Source: Acidisoma sp. PAMC 29798 (GTDB lineage: Bacteria; Pseudomonadota; Alphaproteobacteria; Acetobacterales; Acetobacteraceae). Taken from it: a stretch of DNA of 64,000 nt. Below are positions 45,326-54,434 of this stretch, one piece after another (within the stretch, counting starts at the first letter, position 1; the number at the start of each line of letters is the position of its first letter). The position numbers were made by a program, and so were the translations under genes. The notes below the pieces were generated by a model. It was not told the origin of the DNA. It worked only from the letters and a program-made list of their open reading frames with translations, and ran no database searches. The stretch lies in the NCBI RefSeq assembly GCF_030252425.1, contig NZ_CP126994.1, forward strand, positions 4,469,501-4,533,500. The letters run 5' to 3'.

Positions 45326-46129
45326 ATGAAGAAGCTTCTGGCTGCCGCCGCACTGGCGGCGACGATCGTCGGCTTTGCCGGCCCGGTGCCGGCCCAGGCC
45401 AAGGCCTTCACCGAACTGAAGTTCGGCGTCGATGCGACCTATCCGCCGTTCGAGAGCCTGTCTCCGTCCGGTCAGTTCGTGGGTTTTGACATGGATCTGG
45501 GCCGCGCCATCTGCGACTATTTGAAGGTCAAGTGCGTGTTCGTGTCGCAGACCTTTAGCGGCATCATCCCCGCGCTGGAGGCGCGTAAGTTCGACGCCAT
45601 CCTGTCGTCGATGTCCAAGACGGCAGAGCGCGAGAAGGCGGTGTCCTTCTCCTCCCAGATGTATGATGAGCCGACCAGCCTGATCGCCAAGAAGGGGTCG
45701 GGGATCACAGCGACCGTCGATGGCCTGAAGGGCAAGGCAGTGGGCGTCGAAGCGGGCACCATTCAGGAATCCTATGCCAACGCCTATTGGAAGCCGTTCG
45801 GCGTCAAGGTCGTGTCCTACCCGGGCCAGGATCAGGTCTATGCCGATCTTCTGACTGGCCGGTTGGATGCCTCGCTGCAAGATTCCGTCGAAGCCGATTA
45901 CGGCTTCCTGAAGACGCCGAAGGGCGCCGATTACATGCTCGTCGCCAACATCACCGATGATCCGAAGGCCGTTCTCGGCTCCTACGTCGCGATCGGCGTG
46001 CGCAAGAACGAGGAAGCTCTGCTCGCCAAGATCGATGAGGCCATTGCCGCCATGCACAAGGACGGCACTTACGACAAGCTGCAGTCCAAGTACTTCAACT
46101 TCAACATCTACCAAGCCAGCGCGAACTGA
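45326..46129 (+). CDS. Polar amino-acid ABC transporter substrate-binding protein
   Basis: 267-residue periplasmic binding protein of family 3. Signal peptide of about 26 residues (MKKLLAAAALAATIVG, cleavage near AQA), then LKFGVDATYPPFESLSPSGQFVGFDMDLG, typical of Lys/Arg/Orn-binding proteins. The Asp of GFDMDLG and RKFDAILSSMSKTAERE fit amino-acid binders. The start at 45326 has AAGGGAG upstream. A strong hairpin after its stop may boost its mRNA over the permeases. Confidence 0.92.
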   Translation: MKKLLAAAALAATIVGFAGPVPAQAKAFTELKFGVDATYPPFESLSPSGQFVGFDMDLGRAICDYLKVKCVFVSQTFSGIIPALEARKFDAILSSMSKTAEREKAVSFSSQMYDEPTSLIAKKGSGITATVDGLKGKAVGVEAGTIQESYANAYWKPFGVKVVSYPGQDQVYADLLTGRLDASLQDSVEADYGFLKTPKGADYMLVANITDDPKAVLGSYVAIGVRKNEEALLAKIDEAIAAMHKDGTYDKLQSKYFNFNIYQASAN

Positions 46130-46144
46130 GACGGATCCAACGTG

Positions 46145-46172
46145 GGGCCGCAAGCGCGTGCGCTTGCGGCCC
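46145..46172 (+). promoter_or_regulatory. Intra-operon hairpin between binding-protein and permease genes
   Basis: Perfect 13-base arms GGGCCGCAAGCGC (46145-46157) and GCGCTTGCGGCCC (46160-46172) with a two-base centre lie 16 bases after the stop of the binding-protein gene and 66 bases before the permease. No T-run follows. Such stems commonly stabilise the upstream message or partly end transcription, giving excess binding protein. Confidence 0.6.
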
Positions 46173-46237
46173 TCTCCCATCGCCTGGCCTATCGATGGCG
46201 TCTTGTTCTGGGATAGCCACTGTCGGAAGGGTTTTGA

Positions 46238-46930
46238 ATGCTGAACCTGGCAGGCTACGGCCCGGCCATCTTTTCCGGCGCGCTGACGACGATCGAACTG
46301 TCGATCCTCAGCCTGGTGGTTTCCTTCCTCATCGGCCTGCTCGGCGCTTCCGCCAAACTTTCGCGCAGCCGAGCCGCGATCGGCGTCGCTACCGTCTACA
46401 CGACGATCATCCGCGGCGTGCCCGATCTTGTTCTCATGCTGTTGCTTTTCTACAGCTTGCAGATCTGGCTGAATGATCTCACGGATGCGCTTGGGCTGGA
46501 TCAAATCAACCTCGATCCCTTCACTGCCGGTGTCATCACCCTCGGTTTTATCTATGGCGCCTATTTCACAGAAACCTTTCGCGGTGCCTTCATGTCCGTG
46601 CCGGGCGGACAGATGGAGGCGGCACGGGCCTTCGGCATGGGCGGCTTCCATGCGTTCCGCCGGATCCTGTTTCCACAGATGATGCGCTATGCCTTGCCAG
46701 GCCTTGCGAATAACTGGCAGGTCATCCTCAAGGCGACAGCTTTGGTCTCCATCATCGGCCTGTCCGATATCATTAAGGCGACGCAGGATGCGGGCAAGGC
46801 AACCTTCAGGACCTTCTTCTTTTCCGTTTTCGCCGCCATCCTCTATCTTGTGCTGACAACGGCCTCGAACGGCGTGTTGCTGCTGCTCGAACGGCGTTAC
46901 GCTATCGGCGTGCGGCGCGCGGCGCTATGA
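46238..46930 (+). CDS. Polar amino-acid ABC permease HisQ/ArtQ type
   Basis: 230 residues with five helices. Conserved pieces are GPAIFSGALTTIELSILSL, TTIIRGVPDLVLMLLLFY and EAARAFGMGGFHAFRRILFPQ (ATPase contact). The RGVP form matches the HisQ/HisM family. It overlaps the next permease gene as ATGA. Confidence 0.92.
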   Translation: MLNLAGYGPAIFSGALTTIELSILSLVVSFLIGLLGASAKLSRSRAAIGVATVYTTIIRGVPDLVLMLLLFYSLQIWLNDLTDALGLDQINLDPFTAGVITLGFIYGAYFTETFRGAFMSVPGGQMEAARAFGMGGFHAFRRILFPQMMRYALPGLANNWQVILKATALVSIIGLSDIIKATQDAGKATFRTFFFSVFAAILYLVLTTASNGVLLLLERRYAIGVRRAAL

Positions 46931-47631
46931 TCGATATCATCCAGCAATACTGGCGCGCCCTGCTCTATACCGACGGCTACACCATGACCGGGGTGGCGAT
47001 GACGCTGTGGCTGCTGGTGATATCTTGTATCATCGGTTTCTGCCTCGCCATACCGCTCGCCATTGCGCGGAATGCCCGCAACCCCTTTATCCGACTGCCA
47101 GTCTGGCTCTATGTTTTCGTCTTCACCGGCACGCCGCTCTATGTGCAGCTTCTCATCATCTACACCGGCGTCTACAGCCTCAGCATCGTGCATCATACGA
47201 GCTTTCTGAACGCCTTCTTTCGCCAGGGCATAGACTGCACCTTGCTCGCCTTCGGTCTCAATACCGGGGCCTATACGACACAGATCTTTGCGGGCGCCAT
47301 GCGCGACACGGCTTTCGGCGAGATCGAGGCGGCGCGGGCCATCGGCATGTCGGCTGTCAGCCTCTACCGCCGCATCATCATCCCGAGCGCGCTGCGCCGT
47401 GCCCTGCCGATGTACAGCAACGAGGTCATCCTCATGCTGCATTCGACGACGCTGGCTTTCACCGCGACGGTGCCGGATATCCTCAAGATCGCGAATGACG
47501 CGAATTCGACGACCTACGAACCCTTCTGGTCCTTCGGCATCGCGGCCGTCCTTTATCTCTGCATTTCCTTCACGCTGATCTTCCTGTTCAGACGTGCGGA
47601 ATATCGGTTCATGGCCTTCCTCCGACGCTGA
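46927..47631 (+). CDS. Polar amino-acid ABC permease HisM/ArtM type
   Basis: 234 residues, five helices, with YTMTGVAMTLWLLVISCI, FTGTPLYVQLLIIYTG and EIEAARAIGMSAVSLYRRI. FTGTPL is the HisM-type version of the family motif. Last gene of the right-reading transporter unit; the divergent ATPase completes the complex. Confidence 0.92.
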   Translation: MIDIIQQYWRALLYTDGYTMTGVAMTLWLLVISCIIGFCLAIPLAIARNARNPFIRLPVWLYVFVFTGTPLYVQLLIIYTGVYSLSIVHHTSFLNAFFRQGIDCTLLAFGLNTGAYTTQIFAGAMRDTAFGEIEAARAIGMSAVSLYRRIIIPSALRRALPMYSNEVILMLHSTTLAFTATVPDILKIANDANSTTYEPFWSFGIAAVLYLCISFTLIFLFRRAEYRFMAFLRR

Positions 47632-47657
47632 CATAAGGTCGATCTTGTCGCTCTGCT

Positions 47658-48122
47658 TTACCCGCGTGGTATGGCCGAACCCGGCTCCGCCGCCGCGCGC
47701 TCACGGATGGCGCGGGCCATGGAAGCGATGCCATTGCCTCGGTTGGTGGACAGCGCCTCAAGCAGACCCAGATCCTTGAGGAACACCGGATCGGTCACGA
47801 GGATTTCCGCCGCAGTCCGGCCGGAATAGACCCGCAGCAGCAAGGCGACGAGGCCCGACACGATGGCGGCGTCCGAGGCGCCTGCGAAGAACAAGGCGCC
47901 GTCGCGCCCCTCCGCTTCCATCCAGACCCGGCTTTGGCAGCCGGGCACGCGATGGGCGTCGTTGGCCCAATCATCGGGGAAGGGCGGCAGCTTCCGCCCC
48001 AACTCGATGATATAGCCATAACGGTCCATCCAGTCGTCGAAGACAGACAGCTCGTCGTCAATGGCGGCGATGGCCTCCGCAGCCGTCGCCTCCTCCGGCG
48101 TGTAGAAGGGCGAGGCCGTCAT
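47658..48122 (-). CDS. sufE: SufE family cysteine desulfurase accessory protein
   Basis: 154 residues. The active Cys is in [13 protein letters not shown], the sulfur-accepting residue of SufE. Other family parts are [20 protein letters not shown] and [18 protein letters not shown]. It accepts sulfur from SufS for Fe-S cluster assembly. Its ATG overlaps the hslU stop (ATGA). A sufE next to hslU is unusual in function but the overlap implies co-expression. Confidence 0.93.
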   Translation of the reverse strand: MTASPFYTPEEATAAEAIAAIDDELSVFDDWMDRYGYIIELGRKLPPFPDDWANDAHRVPGCQSRVWMEAEGRDGALFFAGASDAAIVSGLVALLLRVYSGRTAAEILVTDPVFLKDLGLLEALSTNRGNGIASMARAIRERAAAEPGSAIPRG

Positions 48123-49426
48123 AGAATGAACCGGCTGAGATCGCCCTTGGCGGCGAGCGGCGCCACGCGGTCCCGCACGTCCGAGGCATCGACCCGCACC
48201 GTCTCCCCACCGCGATCGGAGGCAGTGAAGCTGATCTCCTCCAGCAGCTTCTCCAGCACCGTGGAAAGCCGCCGCGCGCCGATATTCTCGACCCGCTCGT
48301 TGATGTCGGCGGCCAATTCGGCCACCGCGTCGATCGCGGCTTCGGTGATGTCGAGCGTCAGACGCTCGGTCGCCATCAGGGCCACATATTGCTTGAGCAG
48401 GCTGTGCTCGGGCTCGGTCAGGATACGGCGCAGATCGTCCCGCGACAGGGGCGCCAGCTCGACGCGGATGGGCAGACGGCCCTGCAACTCGGGCAACAGG
48501 TCCGAGGGCTTGGCAACATGGAAGGCGCCCGAGGCGATGAACAGGATGTGGTCGGTCTTCACCGCGCCATGCTTGGTATTGACCGTCGTGCCTTCGATCA
48601 GTGGCAGCAGGTCCCGCTGCACACCTTCGCGGCTGACATCGGCGCCGCGCATGCCGCCGTCGCTGCGGGCGCAAATTTTGTCGATCTCGTCCAGAAACAC
48701 GATGCCATTGTTCTCGGCATGGGCGACCGCATCCTTGGTGAGCTGATCGCTGTCGAGCAGCTTGTCGGCCTCCTCCCGTTCCAGCGCCTTGCGGGCGGCG
48801 GCGACCTTCATCTTCTTCGGGCTCGCCTGGCGGCCGAACATGCCCTTCATCATTTCGCCGATATTAACGGCTTGGCCGGGCTGAAGATCCATCTGGCCGA
48901 TGGGATTGGGCGGTGCCTCGGTCAACGCGACCTCAACCTCCTTTTCCTCGAACTCACCGTCCCGCAGCATGCGGCGGAACTTCGAGCGGGTATCGGCGGC
49001 CGCGCCCTCCCCCACCAGGGCGGTGACGAGACGTTCCTCGGCGTTGAGTTCGGCTTTGGCCTGCACGTCCTTGCGGCTGGTCTCGCGCAGCATGGCGATG
49101 CTGACTTCGACGAGGTCGCGGACGATGCTTTCCACGTCACGGCCCACATAGCCCACTTCGGTGAACTTGGTGGCCTCGACCTTGAGGAAGGGGGCCTGGG
49201 CCAGCTTTGCGAGGCGGCGGGCGATTTCGGTCTTGCCGCAGCCGGTCGGCCCGATCATCAGGATGTTCTTGGGGACCACTTCCTCCCGCATGCCTTCCGG
49301 CACCTGCTGGCGGCGCCAGCGATTGCGCATGGCGATGGCGACGGCGCGCTTCGCATCACCCTGGCCGACGATATAGCGATCGAGTTCGGAGACGATCTCC
49401 CGGGGGGAGTAGGTCGGCGCTTCCAT
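48119..49426 (-). CDS. hslU: ATP-dependent protease ATPase subunit HslU
   Basis: AAA+ unfoldase of 435 residues that feeds substrates to HslV. Seen are [16 protein letters not shown] at the start, Walker [24 protein letters not shown], Walker [14 protein letters not shown], the I-domain (about 100-245), and the C-terminal GDLSRFIL that docks into HslV. The start at 49426 has AGGA upstream; the upstream in-frame ATG at 49468 adds non-conserved residues. 66 bases after hslV. Confidence 0.96.
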   Translation of the reverse strand: MEAPTYSPREIVSELDRYIVGQGDAKRAVAIAMRNRWRRQQVPEGMREEVVPKNILMIGPTGCGKTEIARRLAKLAQAPFLKVEATKFTEVGYVGRDVESIVRDLVEVSIAMLRETSRKDVQAKAELNAEERLVTALVGEGAAADTRSKFRRMLRDGEFEEKEVEVALTEAPPNPIGQMDLQPGQAVNIGEMMKGMFGRQASPKKMKVAAARKALEREEADKLLDSDQLTKDAVAHAENNGIVFLDEIDKICARSDGGMRGADVSREGVQRDLLPLIEGTTVNTKHGAVKTDHILFIASGAFHVAKPSDLLPELQGRLPIRVELAPLSRDDLRRILTEPEHSLLKQYVALMATERLTLDITEAAIDAVAELAADINERVENIGARRLSTVLEKLLEEISFTASDRGGETVRVDASDVRDRVAPLAAKGDLSRFIL

Positions 49427-49492
49427 GGACGAATTCCTAAGCTCCGCGCCGGCCCCGCGAGGCAGCAACCGGTGACGGACTGAAAGAGAAGG

Positions 49493-50062
49493 TTAGATCA
49501 CCTCAACGATAAGGCTGTGGTTGGTATAGACGCAGATATCGGCCGCGATCTTCATCGCCCGCCGGGCAATTTCTTCCGCCGAAAGATCGGGAATGTCCAT
49601 AAGGGCACGGGCCGCCGACAGGGCATAATTGCCGCCCGAGCCGATGGCGACGACGCCGTCTTCGGGCTCCAGCACGTCCCCGTTTCCGGTGAGGGTATAG
49701 GTGTGCTCAGCGTCGGCGACGATCATCATCGCTTCCAACCGACGCAGGTAGCGGTCGGTGCGCCAGTCCTTTGCCAGTTCGACGCAGGCGCGCTCCAGCT
49801 GGTTGGGGAAGCGTTCGAGCTTCGCCTCCAGCCGCTCCAGGAGCGTGAAGGCATCCGCCGTGGCGCCGGCAAAGCCCGCGACGACGCTGTCATTGCCGAT
49901 GCGGCGCACCTTGCGGGCATTGCCCTTGATGACGGTTTGCCCAAGCGTGACCTGCCCGTCACCAGCGATGACGACCTGGCCGTCGCGACGGACGCTGAGG
50001 ATGGTTGTGCCGTGCCAACCGACGGGATCGTGCGGCGTCTGCGATGTCTGGAACATATCCAT
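49493..50062 (-). CDS. hslV: ATP-dependent protease proteolytic subunit HslV
   Basis: N-terminal threonine peptidase, about 189 residues. The catalytic Thr is the first Thr of [13 protein letters not shown] after removal of a short propeptide. [20 protein letters not shown] and [15 protein letters not shown] are family hallmarks. The start is uncertain: 50062 gives a usual propeptide length, 50116 would extend it by 18 residues. It leads the hslV-hslU-sufE unit. Confidence 0.94.
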   Translation of the reverse strand: MDMFQTSQTPHDPVGWHGTTILSVRRDGQVVIAGDGQVTLGQTVIKGNARKVRRIGNDSVVAGFAGATADAFTLLERLEAKLERFPNQLERACVELAKDWRTDRYLRRLEAMMIVADAEHTYTLTGNGDVLEPEDGVVAIGSGGNYALSAARALMDIPDLSAEEIARRAMKIAADICVYTNHSLIVEVI

Positions 50063-50143
50063 CGAGATGGTCGCCCACACGATTTCGTGCAAGGAGGCCG
50101 GTGGCAGGAGGCGCATGTCCTGTGCGCATGATTAATCTGGCGG

Positions 50144-51904
50144 TTAGTTTCGCCGCCCGAACATGGTCTCGATCTCCGCGCGGCTGAGGCGCAGGAAGGT
50201 CGGGCGGCCATGGCTGCAGGTCGCGGCGCGGGGCACCTGCTCCATCTGCCGCAGCATAGCATTCATCTCCGCCTGGTTCATGCGGCGGCCGGCGCGGATG
50301 CTGCCGTGGCAGGCCATCCGGGCGATGACGGCGTCGAGCTTGGTGTCGAGCGCCGTTGTTTCTTCCGATTCCGCCAGTTCCTCTGCGATATCGCGCAGCA
50401 ACGGCCGGGGGTCGGCGGCGCCGAGCACGGCGGGCAGGGCGCGCACCATGATGGCGCCAGCGCCGAAGGGCTCAATCTCCAGACCGAGCTTGGCGAGGGT
50501 CGGGGCCGCCTCGGCGAGGCGGCCGGCATCGGCGGGGGAGAGATCCACCACCACCGGCAGCAGCAGCGGCTGGGTCGCCGGACCATTTGCGCCCATCAAC
50601 TGATCACGCAGCGCCTCATGCGTCAGGCGTTCATGGGCCGCGTGCTGATCGACCAGGATGAGCGTGCCGTCCCCAGCCATGGCGATGATGTAGGTGTCCA
50701 TCACCTGGGCCACGGCGGCGCCGAGGGGATGGTCGCTAGGCGTGTCGAGCGCAGGCAGCGCGCGGGCAAGGGGCGCGCCTGCGAGCGAGAGCTGAGCCTC
50801 GGCCATCGCAAAAGGTGCCGGTCGCGGCCCGAAATAGGCAGGTGCGGGGATCGCGTCTGGCTGGCGATAGGCATTTCCGATGCCGCGCGTGGACACACGC
50901 GGTTGGAACCGCAGGACGGCGGGGCGGGAGAGCGCGGTGCGCAACGACGAAATCATCAGCCCGCGAATGCCGGCGCCGTCGCGAAAGCGCAGCTCCGTCT
51001 TGGCGGGATGGACGTTCACATCCACGGCGCGCGGCGGCAGGTCGAGCCAAAGACCGGCGACGGGGAAACGCCCGCGCGGGATAACCTCCTGATAGGCCAC
51101 GCGCAACGCTGTCTTTAGCAGCGGGTCCGTTACCGGGCGGCCGTTCACCACCAGGAATTGTGCGGCGCCGGTGGCCCGATGGGTGGCCGCGCCGCCGGCG
51201 AATCCGGTGAGCGTGACGTCATCCCGCTCGCCCTCGACGGCGACGAGCGCTTCCGCTTCCTCGGCGCCGAGCAGCGCCGCAAGACGCCCGCGCCGGTCTG
51301 CGGCGGGGAGGTCGAAGATCAGCTTGCCCTCATGCTCCAACCGGAAGGAGACGCCGGGTGCGGCGAGGGCCAGCCGGCGGATGACGGCCTCCGCATGATC
51401 GGCCTCGACCCGCGCGCTGCGCAGGAAGGCGCGGCGGGCGGGTGTCGCGAAGAACAGGTCGGTGACCACCACGCGCGTGCCGCAGGTGCCGGCGGCGGGC
51501 TCGACGTCGGTTACCACGCCGCCTTCGACGCGAATGGCATGGGCACTGTCACCGCCAGCGGTGCGGCTGGTGACCCAAAGCCGCGCGGCGGCGCCGATGG
51601 AGGGCAGCGCCTCCCCCCGGAAGCCGAGGGTGGTGATATGGACGAGATCCCCGGCCTCGGAGAGCTTACTGGTCGCGTGGCGCTGAATGGCGAGGGGCAA
51701 TGCCTCCGGCCCCATGCCGCAGCCGTCATCCGTGACCTCGATCCGGCGGATGCCGCCTTCAAGGAGGGAGACGGTGATGCGGGTGGCGCCGGCGTCGAGC
51801 GCATTCTCGACCAGTTCCTTCACGGCGGCGGCCGGCCGCTCGACCACTTCGCCGGCAGCGATGCGGTCGATGACATGGCCAGGAAGCAGGCGAATCGTCG
51901 GCAT
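50144..51904 (-). CDS. mutL: DNA mismatch repair protein MutL
   Basis: 586-residue GHKL ATPase. N-terminal motifs are IDRIAAGEVVERPAAAVKEL, ENALDAGATRI, DDGCGM and GFRGEALPSI; the C-terminal dimerisation domain has VDQHAAHERLTHE and ACHGSIRAGRRMNQAEM. No DQHA-x2-E-x4-E metal endonuclease site is fully evident, though the DQHAAHERLTHE string is close to it. The start at 51904 fits MPTIRLLPG as N-terminus. Upstream lies the uncharacterised membrane/Pro-rich pair. Confidence 0.95.
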   Translation of the reverse strand: MPTIRLLPGHVIDRIAAGEVVERPAAAVKELVENALDAGATRITVSLLEGGIRRIEVTDDGCGMGPEALPLAIQRHATSKLSEAGDLVHITTLGFRGEALPSIGAAARLWVTSRTAGGDSAHAIRVEGGVVTDVEPAAGTCGTRVVVTDLFFATPARRAFLRSARVEADHAEAVIRRLALAAPGVSFRLEHEGKLIFDLPAADRRGRLAALLGAEEAEALVAVEGERDDVTLTGFAGGAATHRATGAAQFLVVNGRPVTDPLLKTALRVAYQEVIPRGRFPVAGLWLDLPPRAVDVNVHPAKTELRFRDGAGIRGLMISSLRTALSRPAVLRFQPRVSTRGIGNAYRQPDAIPAPAYFGPRPAPFAMAEAQLSLAGAPLARALPALDTPSDHPLGAAVAQVMDTYIIAMAGDGTLILVDQHAAHERLTHEALRDQLMGANGPATQPLLLPVVVDLSPADAGRLAEAAPTLAKLGLEIEPFGAGAIMVRALPAVLGAADPRPLLRDIAEELAESEETTALDTKLDAVIARMACHGSIRAGRRMNQAEMNAMLRQMEQVPRAATCSHGRPTFLRLSRAEIETMFGRRN

Positions 51905-51971
51905 GGCGCCGATCATACAGCAGAGTTTGGTGAATGAAGCGGGTGCTACGGGGCCGCGATACGCCGAAGGA

Positions 51972-52133
51972 CTATTTTTCCTCGGGCGCCTGCGGTGCTT
52001 GCGGCTCCGCAGGTGTCTCAGATGCTGCGCCATAGGACGCATAAGGTGGCCGTGGCGGCGCCGGCGGCCGAACGGGCGGCATCGACATCCGCAGCGTCGT
52101 TGGAGGCAGCCCGTAGTCTATGATCTTGGTCAT
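51972..52133 (-). CDS. 53-residue proline-rich protein coupled to the upstream membrane protein
   Basis: A short gene starting MTKIIDYGLPPTTLRMSMPP, then PPAPPRPPY and an acidic Pro/Ala/Gln/Glu tail ending APEEK. Its ATG overlaps the stop of the 175-residue protein gene as ATGA, so it is very likely translated by coupling. No signal peptide or membrane helix. Pro content is above 25 percent, suggesting an extended, partner-binding peptide. I do not recognise a family. It is distinct from the in-frame upstream extension of mutL, which overlaps it in another frame. Confidence 0.6.
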   Translation of the reverse strand: MTKIIDYGLPPTTLRMSMPPVRPPAPPRPPYASYGAASETPAEPQAPQAPEEK

Positions 52134-52657
52134 CGGAGCGTCTCTACGTGAAATGTTGCTTCCAGATATAGCGCGGTCGCCACTTCCGCCATTTTCAGCA
52201 GGCCGCCCCGTCGTCTGAGGCCACCCGGGAAATGCTTGGTCTGAAGATCATATCCAATCATCATCATGCGCCTTCTGGCGGCAGAAATCTCCTCCTCATT
52301 CAGCCGACCAGCCGTGATTGCCTCCCACTCAAACGTCACGTCGATGAACAACGCATTCAGGCTCGTGCTGAGCTGGCAGGCCGCGTCATAGTGCTTTGTG
52401 AGCGGCAAAGTGCCTTTCACCACATCCGCGACCTGGGCCATGGCGATAATGGTTCCCCAGATCAGGGGATGGGTTTGGACGACTGCCCAGGCGGCGATGG
52501 CACCGCTTGAAGTCAGCGCTCTGGTTACATCGAACCACCAGATGGAGCGGCCAACGCCGTCCCGATAGAGCTGGATATACTCGGCGCTCACCTTCATTTG
52601 GACGAGCTGCGTCCAATAGAGGGCCGGTTGTCGGTAACTCAGGGCGTCGCTGCTCAT
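52130..52657 (-). CDS. 175-residue membrane protein of unknown function
   Basis: Starts MSSDALSYRQPALYWTQLVQ. Amphipathic N-terminal region, then WWFDVTRAL, two hydrophobic segments at about 46-61 and 65-80, followed by a long helical cytoplasmic region with FEWEAITAGRLNEEEISAARRR and a C-terminal KHFPGGLRRRGGLLKMAE. Two helices plus a long helical tail recalls SLATT-type membrane proteins in layout, but I cannot claim that family. No signal peptide. It is coupled to the 53-residue Pro-rich gene. Its start codon lies inside a perfect inverted repeat (52652-52680). Confidence 0.7.
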   Translation of the reverse strand: MSSDALSYRQPALYWTQLVQMKVSAEYIQLYRDGVGRSIWWFDVTRALTSSGAIAAWAVVQTHPLIWGTIIAMAQVADVVKGTLPLTKHYDAACQLSTSLNALFIDVTFEWEAITAGRLNEEEISAARRRMMMIGYDLQTKHFPGGLRRRGGLLKMAEVATALYLEATFHVETLR

Positions 52658-52680
52658 TCCGTTATGATAACGGAATGAGC
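52652..52680. repeat. 29-base inverted repeat covering the start of the 175-residue gene
   Basis: Perfect arms GCTCATTCCGTTA (52652-52664) and TAACGGAATGAGC (52668-52680) with centre TGA. Read on the minus strand, the start codon at 52657-52655 lies in the second arm. It also sits 10 bases after the stop of the upstream oxidoreductase gene. Possible operator, translation-blocking stem, or terminator without a T-run. Confidence 0.8.
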
Positions 52681-52690
52681 GATCGTTTTG

Positions 52691-53839
52691 CTACAGCGCC
52701 GTCCAGACTCCGCCGGCAGCGGAGGAGGCGACGGCGGCGGCGATGAAGCGCATCCCCTCCAACCCATCCGCGACGGTGGGATAATGCACTGCCGGGTCGA
52801 GGGCCTGACCCGCCTTGTGCGCGCGAATGGCACGGGCCGCTTCGCCGTAGAGCGTGGAGAAGCCCTCGACATAGCCTTCCGGATGGCCCGCCGGCACGCG
52901 GGTCACGCGCCGCGCCGCCGGCAGAGTGCCGCCGCCGTTGCGAGCGATGATCTGCTTCGGCGCCGCATAGGGGGTGAAGATGAGATCGTTCGGCGTCGCC
53001 TGCACCCATTCGAGGCCAGCCTTTTCGCCGTAGACCCGCAGCTTGAGACCATTGTCATGTCCCGGCGCCACCTGGCTGGCCCACAGCATGCCGCGCGCGC
53101 CACCCACGAAGCGCAACAGCATATTGACGTTGTCGTCCAACTTGCGGCCCGGCACGAAGCTGGAGAGATCCGCAAGGATCGCTTCGGGCGTCAGGCCGGT
53201 CACGTAGCGCGCCAGCTGGAAGCAATGCGTGCCGATGTCGCCGATGCAACCACCGGCGCCGGAACGGCTGGGGTCGGTGCGCCATTCGGCCTGCTTGGAC
53301 TCCACGGCCTGGGTCAGCCATTCCTGCGGATATTCGACTTGCACGACACGCAGCGCGCCGAGCTCGCCGGCCTCCACCATCGCCCGCGCCTGTCGCACCA
53401 TGGGATAGCCGGTGTAGTTGTGGGTGAGAACGAAAACGAGGCCGGTCTGGGCCTGCAGGGCGACCAGCGCCTCGGCTTCCGCCGTCGTCAGGGTCATCGG
53501 CTTGTCGCAGATGACGTGGAAACCCAATTCCAGCGCCCGGCGGGCAACGGGAAAATGCAGGTGATTGGGCGTGACGATGGCGACGGCATCGATCCGGTCC
53601 GCCCGCGCGGCTTCGCGTTCCAGCATCTGCTCATAGCCGTCATAGATGCGATCGGGCGCCAAGCCGATCGCCGCGCCCGAGGATTGGGCGCGGGCCGGAT
53701 CGGCAGACAGAGCGCCGGCGACGAGTTCGAACTGGTCATCGATCCGTGCGGCCATGCGATGCACGGCGCCGATGAAGGCGCCCTGGCCGCCGCCGACCAT
53801 GCCGAGGCGCAGGCGGGCATTGTCCGTGTTCAGCGTCAT
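52691..53839 (-). CDS. Gfo/Idh/MocA family oxidoreductase
   Basis: 382-residue NAD(P)-dependent sugar or inositol dehydrogenase. The Rossmann motif is GMVGGGQGAFIG; the catalytic-Lys motif is CDKPMT (usually EKP), and the active-site His region is GGCIGDIGTHCFQLARYVTG. The start at 53839 has GGGAG upstream. Single gene, 50 bases from a divergent acetyltransferase. Substrate not assignable; scyllo-inositol or glucoside oxidation are possible. Confidence 0.9.
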   Translation of the reverse strand: MTLNTDNARLRLGMVGGGQGAFIGAVHRMAARIDDQFELVAGALSADPARAQSSGAAIGLAPDRIYDGYEQMLEREAARADRIDAVAIVTPNHLHFPVARRALELGFHVICDKPMTLTTAEAEALVALQAQTGLVFVLTHNYTGYPMVRQARAMVEAGELGALRVVQVEYPQEWLTQAVESKQAEWRTDPSRSGAGGCIGDIGTHCFQLARYVTGLTPEAILADLSSFVPGRKLDDNVNMLLRFVGGARGMLWASQVAPGHDNGLKLRVYGEKAGLEWVQATPNDLIFTPYAAPKQIIARNGGGTLPAARRVTRVPAGHPEGYVEGFSTLYGEAARAIRAHKAGQALDPAVHYPTVADGLEGMRFIAAAVASSAAGGVWTAL

Positions 53840-53889
53840 GGTGTTCACTCCCGTTTTAGCGACTGTATCGCCGCCTTCGGAGTTGACCA

Positions 53890-54405
53890 ATGTGCGACAT
53901 CACTGCCCTGACCGCCACGCCGCAGATCCGCGCCATGTTGAGCGAAATCCTGATCGAGACTGTGGCGCATGGCGGGTCCGTCAGCTTCATGCATCCGCTG
54001 TCGCCTGAGGCGGCGCATGCCTTCTGGGATAAGGCCCTGGCAGCGGCGGCGCAGGACGAGAGGGTCGTGCTCGGCGCCTGGGATGGCGAGGCGCTGGTGG
54101 GCACAGTGACCCTGCTGCTCGATTGCCCGCCCAACCAGCCGCATCGGGGCGAAATCGCCAAGCTGATGACGCGGCCGAGCCATCAGGGCCGCGGCATCGC
54201 GCGGTCCCTGATGCGGGCGGCGGAGGCTTTGGCCGTGGAACGGGCGCGGACCCTGCTGGTGCTCGACACCGCGACCGAGGGCGGGGCGTCCGGCCTATAC
54301 GAAGGGCTCGGCTTCACCCGCGCCGGTGAGATACCGGGTTTCGCGCTCAAGCCGCATGGCGGATTGACCGGCACGATCCTCTACTGGAAGCGGATTGGCG
54401 GATAA
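53890..54405 (+). CDS. GNAT family N-acetyltransferase
   Basis: 171 residues. The acetyl-CoA loop is HQGRGIARSLMRAAE with the strand EIAKLMTRPS before it. The C-terminal part has LVLDTATEGGASGLYEGLGF. This HRGEIAKL pattern fits the small group of GNATs acting on unknown amines. The stop codon TAA lies within a family B palindrome (54397-54422). Confidence 0.88.
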   Translation: MCDITALTATPQIRAMLSEILIETVAHGGSVSFMHPLSPEAAHAFWDKALAAAAQDERVVLGAWDGEALVGTVTLLLDCPPNQPHRGEIAKLMTRPSHQGRGIARSLMRAAEALAVERARTLLVLDTATEGGASGLYEGLGFTRAGEIPGFALKPHGGLTGTILYWKRIGG

Positions 54406-54422
54406 CGCTCCGCTCATCCGCC
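54397..54422. repeat. Extragenic palindrome, family B copy 2
   Basis: Same 26-base element as at 8461-8486 with one changed base. Outer arms GGCGGAT and ATCCGCC. It contains the stop codon of the acetyltransferase and lies between convergent genes, the same setting as copy 1. Confidence 0.7.
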
Positions 54423-54434
54423 GTGAGACGATGA

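Noticed and set aside
45290-46651. Open frame of 453 codons on the minus strand opposite the amino-acid transporter genes
   Set aside because: Shadow of two conserved transporter genes; no ribosome site or domain.
51905-52042. N-terminal extension of MutL
   Set aside because: Conserved MutL begins at MPTIRLLPG; the extra codons are Arg-rich, not conserved, and overlap the 53-residue gene in another frame.
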